Shown here piece after piece: positions 51,953-60,374 of a stretch of 64,000 nucleotides of DNA. The position numbers and the translations under genes were made by a program. This DNA comes from Chelatococcus asaccharovorans (GTDB lineage: Bacteria > Pseudomonadota > Alphaproteobacteria > Rhizobiales > Beijerinckiaceae). The notes below the pieces were generated by a model. It made no database searches, was not told the DNA's origin, and worked only from the letters and a program-made list of their open reading frames with translations. The number at the start of each line of letters is the position of its first letter. Position 1 is the stretch's first letter. The stretch lies in the NCBI RefSeq assembly GCF_003201475.1, contig NZ_QJJK01000004.1:132631-196630 (forward strand). Reading direction: 5' to 3'.

Positions 51953-53335
51953 TCAGACTGCCCATTCGCCGGTTGGGCTCAGCTCGAGGCACCGTGTCAC
52001 ATCCCGCACTTTGCGGCCGTCGGCGAGTGAGAGGATGGCATCGCGGATTTCGACGGCGGCAGGCTCGCCCAGAACCCTTGAAGTCCGCGCATCGAAGCGC
52101 GCAATGACCTCGTCAAGGGACGGGTGCAGCAGGTCGGCGTTCGTGCCGTCCAGGACGAGTTCTGAACCGTCACGCAGTGTGATCTCGATGCGTACACCGG
52201 AATCCGTGGTCGGGACCAGCTCGATGCGCTTTGTCAGGGCCGTGATCTCGGGATCGTCGAAGTGACTTGCGAAAAAATCCGGGTTGTCGACTTCATGGCC
52301 CAGAATGGCAGCGGCTGCGGTGAAGCGCGCCGCCATCTGCGCCGCGAGCATATTCGGGAAGGGATCCCGCCGCGAAACGCCGGGGCTGTTCAGCCCATTT
52401 GTTCCGGTGGCCGAGCGCTTGATGATCACTTTCGTCACATCAGAAAGCGCCAGGGGCGATGCAAGTCCTTGCACAAGCAGGGAGATCGTCTGCTGGTTCT
52501 GCAAGCACGCCGCGAAGCGCTTTACACCGACATGCTCGATGCCGTAGCTGTCCTGACGGGCCGTAATGGCCTCGAGATTGCCTTGGACCCCGCCATAGGT
52601 CTGGAAGAAGCCGAACTCCCCCTCAAGCGCCTCCACGGGCGTGCTGGCTCCCGCAAGACCAAGCCTCGCAGCGGCGATGCCATTGCGCGCAGCGAAAGCC
52701 GCCTCGAAATAGGCATCCATCGTGCCTTCGAAGATGCCTTGGGTGGTTCCACCGGCCAAAGTTGCGGCGATGGCCAAAGCGGCTGCCATTTGCTCCGGTG
52801 TGGCGTTGAGAAGCCGGACACTGGCTGCTGCCGCGCCAAGCGTACCCATGATGCCAAGTGGACGGAAGCGACGCTGCACGATCTCCGCAGGTGCCGCTGC
52901 TCCCAATCGATGCATGGTCTCGTAGCCCGCGACGATCGCCTCCAAAAGCGCGGGGCCGTCTGCGTCGATTTCTTCAGCAAGGGCGAGCGCCGCCGGTATG
53001 ATGAAAGTTCCGGGGTGGCTGCCTCCGCGCAGCCCGCCCGGTCCGCAATCCTCGAGCAGGCTACCGTGACCGATGGTCCCGTTGATGAACGCGGCATCCT
53101 CCGTGGCGACCCGCCGCCGTTGCCCAAAGCCGATACTCTCCCCTCGGCTCGCGCCGAAGGCGGTCCAGGCGGTCCGTGACGCGGGCAGATCACCGTGCGC
53201 AAGGCTTACCCCCATAGCATGGACAAGCTTCTGCAGCGCCGCCTGCCTGGGCTGCTGAGGTAAGTTCGACCAGGTCACCTGGCAGAGCTCGCGTGCCAGT
53301 GCCAGCGCCCAGCCCTCATTCCCTTGTTCCCGCAC
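51953..53335 (-). CDS. MmgE/PrpD family protein
   Basis: A 460-residue protein of the 2-methylcitrate dehydratase/cis-aconitate decarboxylase/iminodisuccinate epimerase family. DAAFINGTIGHGSLLEDCGP, GSHPGTFIIPAALALAEE and YETMHRLGAAAP are family segments in the helical domain, and the C-terminal alpha/beta domain begins near VTKVIIKRS. The reaction is probably dehydration or isomerisation of a di- or tricarboxylic acid. GTG 53335 is preferred because GGGAGG stands exactly 6 nt upstream; GTG 53341 abuts that site and is too close. Confidence 0.88.
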   Translation of the reverse strand: MREQGNEGWALALARELCQVTWSNLPQQPRQAALQKLVHAMGVSLAHGDLPASRTAWTAFGASRGESIGFGQRRRVATEDAAFINGTIGHGSLLEDCGPGGLRGGSHPGTFIIPAALALAEEIDADGPALLEAIVAGYETMHRLGAAAPAEIVQRRFRPLGIMGTLGAAAASVRLLNATPEQMAAALAIAATLAGGTTQGIFEGTMDAYFEAAFAARNGIAAARLGLAGASTPVEALEGEFGFFQTYGGVQGNLEAITARQDSYGIEHVGVKRFAACLQNQQTISLLVQGLASPLALSDVTKVIIKRSATGTNGLNSPGVSRRDPFPNMLAAQMAARFTAAAAILGHEVDNPDFFASHFDDPEITALTKRIELVPTTDSGVRIEITLRDGSELVLDGTNADLLHPSLDEVIARFDARTSRVLGEPAAVEIRDAILSLADGRKVRDVTRCLELSPTGEWAV

Positions 53336-53362
53336 GTTCACCCTCCCGATGGCTCGCTGATG

Positions 53363-54250
53363 TCAGACTTTGCCGGCTCGGGCCAGCAGAAGGCTGGCCA
53401 CGCGGTAGTCCGGATTTGTGATGACCTTGCCGTTCAATACAGCCGCGGGCGCGCCTGCCGCGACAGCCTGCTCGTAGGCGGCACAGAGTTCCGATGCGGC
53501 GGCCACCTCCGCGTCGTTCGGACTCATGACGCGGTTGATGATATCGAGATGCGCGGGCGAGAGGCCGATGCAAGCTGTATAGCCGACGTCCGCCCAGCCC
53601 TTGATGAAGGATTCGACCTTCGCCAGATCACGATAGTCCGGAATCATCGATCCGCCGGTGCAGAACAAGCCATAGGCCGCCGCTGCGACGGCGATTTTGG
53701 TGCGCGCATAGCCCGCGGACGCGGGGTGCAGGTCGTCGCCCGCATCGTTGAAAGGACGGGATCCGACATCAGCCGCGTAATCGACGTAACCGAAATGCAG
53801 GCCGACGACACCCTCAAAATTGGCGATCTGATCCAGCTCGATAACGGCGCGCGCCGTCTCGATCATCGGGTAAAGACCACGGTTCGGGCGCCCGGCCAAC
53901 AGAATGCGGGCGACCTCGCGGATCTCGTCGCCACTGCTCACCTTTGGATAGCAGATGACGATGTCATCGTCGGCGTCAGCCAGGGCTGCAAGATCGTCGC
54001 GCCCCCAAGGGGTGGCGAGATTATTCACGCGCACCACGATACCGCGGCCGCCAAAATAGCTGCGGTCCTTCAAGACGTCGATGATCTTGGCGCGCACGGC
54101 TTCCTTGTTGTCAGGTGTGGCGGAGTCCTCAAGATCGAGCATGATCGTGCTTGCATTCGCAGTTGGCACTTTCGACCAGAATTTTTCATTGAGGACCGGA
54201 ACTTCGAGCAAGCTCCTCATTCCGGCAAAACGGGTCCGCGCCGTATTCAT
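53363..54250 (-). CDS. CitE/HpcH-family lyase (second paralogue)
   Basis: A 295-residue CitE-like protein. RSLLEVPVLNEKFWSKVP, ASTIMLDLEDSATPDNKEAV, VVRVNNLATPWGRDDLAAL, and the Glu of YPMIETARAVIEL fit the Mg site. It differs clearly from the paralogue at 51.1 kb, so the two are unlikely to be redundant. ATG 54250 overlaps the stop of the alpha/beta hydrolase gene (ATGA). Confidence 0.87.
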   Translation of the reverse strand: MNTARTRFAGMRSLLEVPVLNEKFWSKVPTANASTIMLDLEDSATPDNKEAVRAKIIDVLKDRSYFGGRGIVVRVNNLATPWGRDDLAALADADDDIVICYPKVSSGDEIREVARILLAGRPNRGLYPMIETARAVIELDQIANFEGVVGLHFGYVDYAADVGSRPFNDAGDDLHPASAGYARTKIAVAAAAYGLFCTGGSMIPDYRDLAKVESFIKGWADVGYTACIGLSPAHLDIINRVMSPNDAEVAAASELCAAYEQAVAAGAPAAVLNGKVITNPDYRVASLLLARAGKV

Positions 54251-55095
54251 GCTGCTTCGTGCTCCGATAGAAAAGCGCTCAGACACGAGAGAAACTCATC
54301 TGGCCTCTCGCGGAGGAAGTAGTGCCCGCTGTCGAACCATGTGGCCTTGGCGTTGGGCATCGTGGCGAGCATCTTGTCGACGACCTCGGCGTCAATGACG
54401 TTGCTGGTGCGGCCGGCCATCACGAGCGTCGGCATGCTCAAGCGCTTCGCCATGCTCCAGAGATATGTCACATCCGGCAGGCTGATAGAGCCGGTGATCC
54501 ATTGCAGATCCGGATCCTGCTTGGGGACCAGCTTGCCAGCCCAATTTTTGCGGAGCTGATACTTTACATGAAGATTGATGAACTCCGGCTGCCACTCGGG
54601 ATGATGTCCCAGGTAGAATGCACGCGCGTCCGCCTCATCACGAAACCCGCGCAGATTGGTGGTGGCGGTCAGGAAGTCGCGCATTGCGACCGCACCCGAC
54701 GGTGAATTTTGCGGGCCGGCGTCGGAGAGCGCGAGCGTTCTGACCATCTCAGGCCGCTCGCCGGCAACCGCAATCCCGACGCGCACACCGTTCGAATGAC
54801 CGACGAGATGCACCGGACCCGTGCCGAGCGCGTCGATGAACCGATGGATATCGTTGGCGAACTGACGCACCCGATAGCCTTCACGGGCCCAATCACTGTC
54901 GCCATGCCCGCGCAGGTCCGGGCAAATGACGTGATAGTTTTTTTGCAGCTCTCGCGCGAAGGGATCCCACGTGTGGCAGGTGACATTTAAGCCATGCAAC
55001 ATAAGCAGGGTCGGCTTTGCAGGAGAGCCCCATTCCGTATAATGCAGGCGCAGGCCGTTTATCTCGACCCAGCCGTCCTGATACGCGTCGTGCAT
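54247..55095 (-). CDS. Alpha/beta hydrolase
   Basis: A 282-residue alpha/beta hydrolase. The oxyanion region LLMLHGLNVTCHTWDPF, the nucleophile elbow LVGHSNGVR (Ser101) and the C-terminal His in WFDSGHYF form the triad with an Asp near the end of strand 7. It resembles epoxide hydrolase/meta-cleavage-product hydrolase branches. In context it could open a lactone or cleave a C-C bond. AAGGAGGAAAG stands just upstream of ATG 55095, a very strong ribosome-binding site. Confidence 0.88.
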   Translation of the reverse strand: MHDAYQDGWVEINGLRLHYTEWGSPAKPTLLMLHGLNVTCHTWDPFARELQKNYHVICPDLRGHGDSDWAREGYRVRQFANDIHRFIDALGTGPVHLVGHSNGVRVGIAVAGERPEMVRTLALSDAGPQNSPSGAVAMRDFLTATTNLRGFRDEADARAFYLGHHPEWQPEFINLHVKYQLRKNWAGKLVPKQDPDLQWITGSISLPDVTYLWSMAKRLSMPTLVMAGRTSNVIDAEVVDKMLATMPNAKATWFDSGHYFLRERPDEFLSCLSAFLSEHEAA

Positions 55096-55143
55096 AAAGC
55101 TTTCCTCCTTTTATTTTCAATTGGACTTCGGATTTGCCCAGGC

Positions 55144-56445
55144 TCACCCACTCGCCGCACATATGTGCTGAGACCGGAGCGCATCGCGGTGGTCTGGATG
55201 GGCGATCGCAATGAGTTTCTCGCGACGTTCCGCCGCTGTACAACCGCGCAGGTCGGCTGAGCCGTTTTCCGTGACGACAAAATCGACGTCTTGCGGAGCA
55301 GTCGTCTCGCGCTGCCCCGCGGCCAGCGACGGGACGATGCGGCTTTGTCCCTTTGCTGTGGCCGACGGCAACATGATGACCGATGCGCCGCCCCTGCTGA
55401 GGTGAGCAGCCCTCGCGAAATCACTCTGCCCGCCACCGCTGCTCACGCGACGTCCGCTGATATATTCAGCGTTGATCCGGCAAGACAGATCGATTTCAAG
55501 ACAGGAGTTCAGCGCCCAAAGGCGATCCTGGCGCGCGAGCGACCGCGCGTCATGGGTTTCGCTGACCGGGCGAAGCGCCACACGCTCAGCCAAATCCTCA
55601 GCCTCGTCCGACTGGAGGCCGATAACCCCCGTCGCAACGATGAGGCCTTGATCCGCGGATTTGCGGCGTCCGCTCAGGGTCCCGGAGCGGACTAGCCTCG
55701 CCAATGCCCCCGAAATGATGCCGGAGTGCACTCCGAGATCCGACTTTCCGTCAAGAGAACCGGCGAGGGCTTGTGCCATAGCGCCGATCCCGAGCTGAAG
55801 CGTCGCTCCATCAGGAACAAGCTCCGCGACATGGGCGGCGATACGCATTTGTATCGCCGAAGGAGGGGCGACGACCGTCGCGGTGGGATGCTGTGGCGGC
55901 GCCGTTATCAGCGCGTCAAATCGGTCTCGCGGGACCCGTGGGGCGTTTGCAAATCGGGCTGTCTCCGGGCGCAGGATTGCTGCGGCCGATGCTCCCGATG
56001 CCAAGGCGGAGGCTGTGTATCCAACCATCGCGCCGAACCCGAAACTCCCGTCGTTCGGGTCCCCCGTCATTTCTGCGATGACAAGGTCGATCGGGATGTT
56101 GCCGGTCGCAAGACCCTGGTCGATGTCCCAGAACCCGATGGGAAAATGATCGATGTGCGCGTGCCAGACGGCTGGAATGCCCCCGGCGAGCGCGACCAGT
56201 CTGAGCTGGCCTCTCTCGACGGCCCCGCGATGGCCGGGGTCGAGGAAGCCGTAAAGCCCGTCCAGGTCCGCGACGAACAGCGTGATACGAACGTCGCGCT
56301 CCAGCGCAACGTCGATGAGCGCGCCGATGAGCTCTGTGGGCTGCTGCGGCGACATCGCCGACAGAACACGGACCTCTCGCCTGCCGGCAAGCAACCTTCC
56401 AGCGACGGTGATCAGTTCTGACTCTGTGGCGGCCTGGAAAATCAT
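55144..56445 (-). CDS. Acetyl-CoA hydrolase/4-hydroxybutyrate CoA-transferase family protein
   Basis: A 433-residue family I CoA-transferase. The catalytic Glu393 lies in FVVTENGSADLRGCT; LQLGIGAMAQALAGSL and DLGVHSGIISGALARLV are other family motifs. It should activate a carboxylic acid by transfer of CoA from acetyl-CoA or succinyl-CoA. It is the first gene of the seven-gene minus-strand operon, and its 5' end faces the amidohydrolase operon across a shared promoter region. ATG 56445 begins the conserved part; the upstream open frame is a shadow. Confidence 0.88.
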   Translation of the reverse strand: MIFQAATESELITVAGRLLAGRREVRVLSAMSPQQPTELIGALIDVALERDVRITLFVADLDGLYGFLDPGHRGAVERGQLRLVALAGGIPAVWHAHIDHFPIGFWDIDQGLATGNIPIDLVIAEMTGDPNDGSFGFGAMVGYTASALASGASAAAILRPETARFANAPRVPRDRFDALITAPPQHPTATVVAPPSAIQMRIAAHVAELVPDGATLQLGIGAMAQALAGSLDGKSDLGVHSGIISGALARLVRSGTLSGRRKSADQGLIVATGVIGLQSDEAEDLAERVALRPVSETHDARSLARQDRLWALNSCLEIDLSCRINAEYISGRRVSSGGGQSDFARAAHLSRGGASVIMLPSATAKGQSRIVPSLAAGQRETTAPQDVDFVVTENGSADLRGCTAAERREKLIAIAHPDHRDALRSQHICAASG

Positions 56446-56574
56446 TGGCAGTCCGGGATCTGAAGGGTGCCTAGAAATAACCTTTGTGAAAATTGTTGTA
56501 AAGATAATATGCATGATGTTATGTCTGAGACAAGAACGACGCGGCTCGGTTCCGCGCTTTGGAGGAAAAAGCCG
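56446..56574. promoter_or_regulatory. Divergent promoter region with ATAA-N11-TTAT dyad
   Basis: 129 bp between two divergent catabolic operons. An AT-rich stretch around 56476-56522 contains a -10-like GATAAT (56503-56508) and the dyad ATAA-N11-TTAT (56504-56522). The LysR-type spacing recalls the site upstream of the liv-type operon, so the same regulator may act here. Confidence 0.4.
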
Positions 56575-57696
56575 ATGCATGAGACAGGTGGGACGGAGAC
56601 GCGAAAGATCGTGGACTGCGATGTCCACCCGCTCATCAAGAGCGTCGACGCGCTTTCCCCTTATCTCTCGAGCCGGTGGCGCGAGCGCTTTGTTCCCCGG
56701 AGCATTGGGCAGAGTAGTTCTAACGGTTTCGTCTTCGCCCGCGCCCGGGATCGCTACCCTCATCCCAACACGACTTACCGGCTTGATGCGCTGCCACCCA
56801 ATGGAGGGCCGGCCGGCTCGGATCCCGAATTCGTTCTGAGCGATCTGATCGAACCGCACGGAATCACGACCGCGCTTCTGTTGCCCCAAGAGCACTACGG
56901 GGTCGTTCGGTTTTCAAGCGCTGAGGCGGCCGCGGTCTTCGAGCGCGCGAACAACGAATATCTGATCGACCAGTGGCTGGCCGTAGACAACCGCTTTGCT
57001 TTGGCGCTGACCGTCTCTGAGCATGATCCGGTTGCGGCTGCGCAGTCGATCCGAGATCTCGGTCGGCGGGAGGGAGTGGTCGGCGTACAGTTGCTCATCA
57101 ACAAGACGATGCTCGGCTCGCGATTGTTCGATCCCATCTATGCAGCCGCCCAGGACATGGGTCTGGCTATCGTCAGTCATCAGAACGGTTCCGAGGGCTG
57201 CTATTCCTTCGCACAGGGGCCGGCCGGAGGGGCGCCCAGGTTCTACGGCGAGCGGCATTCCGTCCTTCCTCAGGTCGGTGCCGCCAACGTGGTCGACATG
57301 ATCATGTCCGGCGTATTCGAGCGCTTTCCGGAGCTCCGCGTCGTCATGGTGGAATGGGGCTTCTCCTGGCTAGGCGCGCTGATGTCCCGCGCGGATCACC
57401 TCTGGATGAAGAATCGATCGGCGGCGCCCCATCTCAAGCATGCGCCGTCTGAGTATGTGGTCAAGCACTTCAAATTCGCCACCCAGCCGCTTGATGAAGC
57501 TTCGGGCAGCAAGGAATTCGAGGCGATGTTCGGTATTCCTGAGCTGAACAAGATGTTGGTCTTCAGCTCCGACTATCCGCATTACGATACAGACGCGCCG
57601 GACGTCATACTTGGGAAGATACCGGAGCCCATGAAAGACGCCGTATACTGGCAAAACGCTTTGGATGCTTTCGGCTCCAAGATATTCCGCAACTGA
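56575..57696 (+). CDS. Amidohydrolase family 2 protein
   Basis: A 373-residue TIM-barrel metal hydrolase/decarboxylase (PF04909-like). KIVDCDVHPLIKS holds the first metal ligands (Asp16-x-His18 style), LAIVSHQNGSEG a barrel His and VFSSDYPHYDTDAP the final Asp. The family covers hydrolases of cyclic and lactone substrates and non-oxidative aromatic decarboxylases (LigW/gamma-RSD-like). ATG 56575 has GGAGGAAAAAG 9 nt upstream. It is immediately followed by a second, distantly related amidohydrolase. Confidence 0.88.
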   Translation: MHETGGTETRKIVDCDVHPLIKSVDALSPYLSSRWRERFVPRSIGQSSSNGFVFARARDRYPHPNTTYRLDALPPNGGPAGSDPEFVLSDLIEPHGITTALLLPQEHYGVVRFSSAEAAAVFERANNEYLIDQWLAVDNRFALALTVSEHDPVAAAQSIRDLGRREGVVGVQLLINKTMLGSRLFDPIYAAAQDMGLAIVSHQNGSEGCYSFAQGPAGGAPRFYGERHSVLPQVGAANVVDMIMSGVFERFPELRVVMVEWGFSWLGALMSRADHLWMKNRSAAPHLKHAPSEYVVKHFKFATQPLDEASGSKEFEAMFGIPELNKMLVFSSDYPHYDTDAPDVILGKIPEPMKDAVYWQNALDAFGSKIFRN

Positions 57697-57706
57697 GGCA
57701 AATCTT

Positions 57707-58717
57707 ATGCTCCGTGATTTTTGCCGCTTCGCCGGCGTGACACGATTTGAGACGCTTTTTCCCCGGATGCCGGAGGGGTGGGCGCGGCATTTCGATCGCT
57801 ATGAGTGGACCGGAGCCGTCGACCTTGCGTCCAACCATATCCGCGTGTCCGACCGCTTCAGCCATCCGCCTCTCGAGGCGTTCGAACCGGAAAGGCTCAC
57901 GGTGCCGTCGATCGTCATTCCCTATCAGGGATTGATCGTGAACGGGTGGGCCGATCCGGTGGCCGCCGCGGTCTTCGTCGATGCCTTGAATGCCCATGCC
58001 CTGGATCAGTGGGCCGGAGACAACGCGCGTATCGCGCTCGTCATCAACCCGCATGACCCCAACGGTTCGGCTGAGACATTAAAGGCGCATCGCGGTGATT
58101 CACGGGTTGGTGCCATAACGATCCCCCTCACGACCGCGATGCTGGGCCAGGGAATTTGGGATCCGGTGTACCGCGTCGTCGAGGAAGCGAATTGGCCGGT
58201 CATCATTCATTTCTCAGGTGTCGAGGGAGCCTATCTCGGCGCCCCGCCGCTCGCCGGAGCCCCCCATACCAATGCCCTGTCGCGGCATATCCTGATGCCC
58301 CATCTGGCGGAATCAAATCTCGCGAGCCTCGTTTTTGAAGGCACCTTCTATCGCTTCCCGCGTCTCCAGGTGGTGCTGGCTGGATTTGGCTTCAAATGGC
58401 TGCCCTCGCTGTTGCGACGCATGGATCAGGAATGGCGCAATTTCCGTTCGGATATGCCGTGGGTCAAAGACAAGCCGTCAGCGATGGTGATGCGGAATGT
58501 CTGGGTGACGACTTACCCGGCAGGCGAAGCAACGCGTCCCGATACATGGGAAGGGGAATTTTCGGATGAACTGTCGCGGCGGCTCGTCTTTTCATCGAAC
58601 GCGCCCTTCGATTCCGACGACGAGCAAGCTGTCGAAGCGGCGCTCGGAGGAAAATGGCTGGACCGGATTGCCAGCAACTCCTTGGAACTGAGCGGCATCG
58701 TCGCTGCGGGGAGATAG
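57707..58717 (+). CDS. Amidohydrolase family 2 protein (second)
   Basis: A 336-residue protein of the same superfamily as its upstream neighbour. WPVIIHFSGVEGAYLGAPPL aligns with the barrel His segment, and RLVFSSNAPFDSDDEQAVEA replaces the usual SSDYPH: the metal-ligand Asp of SSD is Asn here. The N-terminal metal pair is also missing (it starts MLRDFCRFAGVTRFETLF), so it may be a non-catalytic or regulatory partner of the first protein. The gap between the two genes is 10 bp. Confidence 0.75.
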   Translation: MLRDFCRFAGVTRFETLFPRMPEGWARHFDRYEWTGAVDLASNHIRVSDRFSHPPLEAFEPERLTVPSIVIPYQGLIVNGWADPVAAAVFVDALNAHALDQWAGDNARIALVINPHDPNGSAETLKAHRGDSRVGAITIPLTTAMLGQGIWDPVYRVVEEANWPVIIHFSGVEGAYLGAPPLAGAPHTNALSRHILMPHLAESNLASLVFEGTFYRFPRLQVVLAGFGFKWLPSLLRRMDQEWRNFRSDMPWVKDKPSAMVMRNVWVTTYPAGEATRPDTWEGEFSDELSRRLVFSSNAPFDSDDEQAVEAALGGKWLDRIASNSLELSGIVAAGR

Positions 58718-58721
58718 TCGC

Positions 58722-59135
58722 ATGACAACCGAAGCCTCTTCGATGCAGGTCCGTCAGGCGCAGGAATTCAATCTCGGCCGGGTCGATACGTTCCCCGAAC
58801 GCAAGGTCGTCGCGCGGGATGTCGGCGGCAGGACCATCGGTGTGCTGCGGCGAGGCGATACGGTCCACGCCTTTGCCAACCATTGTCCCCATCATGGGGC
58901 ACCCATGTGCCGGGCCCAGGTGGCAGGCACCATGCGACCGTCGGCGCCAAACCAATACGACTACGCGCTGGATGGCCTCGTCGTGAAATGCCCGTGGCAT
59001 GCCTATGAGTTCGATGTGCGCAGCGGCGAGGCCATGGGCGGCATCATCCGCGGGCGCCTTTTCATCTACCACAGTGAGGTGCGGGACGGAGAGGCATTCG
59101 TGCAATTCCGGCGCGCCGCGCTTCCGGCGCGCTGA
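58722..59135 (+). CDS. Rieske [2Fe-2S] protein
   Basis: A 137-residue stand-alone Rieske ferredoxin. Cluster ligands are Cys55 and His57 (NHCPHHGAPMC) and Cys90 and His93 (VKCPWHAYEFD). The CPWHAYEF form is that of oxygenase-type rather than bc1-type proteins. It starts 4 bp after the second amidohydrolase gene. No Rieske oxygenase alpha subunit is present in the window, so its partner is unclear. Confidence 0.9.
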   Translation: MTTEASSMQVRQAQEFNLGRVDTFPERKVVARDVGGRTIGVLRRGDTVHAFANHCPHHGAPMCRAQVAGTMRPSAPNQYDYALDGLVVKCPWHAYEFDVRSGEAMGGIIRGRLFIYHSEVRDGEAFVQFRRAALPAR

Positions 59136-59161
59136 CGCGGCCAAAGCTTATCGGAGGACGT

Positions 59162-60334
59162 ATGGAACTTACCGAAGATCAGGCCGCGATCCTGCGCGCG
59201 GTGCGAGAATTCGTCGATCGCGACGTGTTACCTGCCGTGGCCAAATATGACAAAGCGGACGAGTTTCCTCAGCCGCTGTACGAGCAGATGGTCGAGATGG
59301 GACTGTTCGGCCTGACGATTCCGGAAGAGTACGGCGGGCTTGGCCTCGACCTGACCACATATGCCCATGTCGTGGCTGAACTCTCGCGTGGGTGGATATC
59401 GCTGACCGGCATTCTGAATACGCACTTCATGGCTGCCTGGATGATCCAATCATTCGGCACAGCGTCGCAGAAGAGTGAGTTGCTGCCGCGCATGGCCACT
59501 GCCGAGATGAGGGCGGCCTACTCTATGACGGAACCCGGCGCGGGATCGGATGTTCAGGCGATCCGCACGCGGGCGATCCGTGACGAGAACGGCTGGAGAA
59601 TGTCCGGCCAGAAGATGTGGAGCACGAACGGTCTGCGATCCAGTATCGTGATGCTCCTGGCCGTGACAGATCCGGATGCAGAGCCGCGCCACAAAGGTAT
59701 GACCGCATTCATCGCGCGGAAGCAACCATCTGTGAACGAGCAACCCGGCCTCACGATCCCCCCCAATCTCAAGAAGCTTGGGTACAAGGGCGTTGAGACG
59801 ACGGAGCTGATATTCGATAACTTTCGGCTCAGCGATGATGACGTGCTCGGCGGCTCGGCGGGAATCGGCCAAGGGTTCAAGTACTTCATGGCTGCGGTCG
59901 AACTTGGCCGCGTCAATGTCGCGGCGCGCGGCGTCGGTGTCGCGCGCTGCGCCCTCGAACAGGCTGTCCGCTACGCGCAGGAGCGGTCGGCCTTCGGGAA
60001 GAAAATCGCTCAGCACCAAGCGATCCAGATCAAGATCGCCGAAATGGGAACGCGCTTGCGAGCGGCCGAACTGCTGACTTTCGATGCTGCACGGCGCAAG
60101 GCCTCGGGGGAGCGAGCCGATCTCGAAGCCGGCATGGCGAAGCTGTACGCGACGGAAGCCGCCGCGTTCTGCGCGCTCGAGGCGATGCGGATACACGGCG
60201 GATACGGGTATTCGCAGGAATTCATGGTGGAGCGCCTGTACCGCGATGCGCCCTTACTCATCCTGGGTGAGGGTACCAATGAAATCCAGCAATTGCTGAT
60301 TGCGCGTCGGCTCATCGAGCTTCATCCGGCCTGA
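59162..60334 (+). CDS. Acyl-CoA dehydrogenase
   Basis: A 390-residue FAD enzyme that makes a 2,3-double bond in an acyl-CoA and passes electrons to ETF. AAYSMTEPGAGSDVQAIRTR and MWSTNGLRSSIVML line the FAD/substrate site, and the catalytic-base region is RLYRDAPLLILGEGTNEIQQ. ATG 59162 follows GGAGG. It lies between the Rieske gene and a CoA-transferase; the product would feed the hydratase and dehydrogenase of the divergent operon. Confidence 0.94.
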   Translation: MELTEDQAAILRAVREFVDRDVLPAVAKYDKADEFPQPLYEQMVEMGLFGLTIPEEYGGLGLDLTTYAHVVAELSRGWISLTGILNTHFMAAWMIQSFGTASQKSELLPRMATAEMRAAYSMTEPGAGSDVQAIRTRAIRDENGWRMSGQKMWSTNGLRSSIVMLLAVTDPDAEPRHKGMTAFIARKQPSVNEQPGLTIPPNLKKLGYKGVETTELIFDNFRLSDDDVLGGSAGIGQGFKYFMAAVELGRVNVAARGVGVARCALEQAVRYAQERSAFGKKIAQHQAIQIKIAEMGTRLRAAELLTFDAARRKASGERADLEAGMAKLYATEAAAFCALEAMRIHGGYGYSQEFMVERLYRDAPLLILGEGTNEIQQLLIARRLIELHPA

Positions 60335-60374
60335 GCCACGTAACGCTCGCCGCTATCACCCAAAGGATCAGAAG

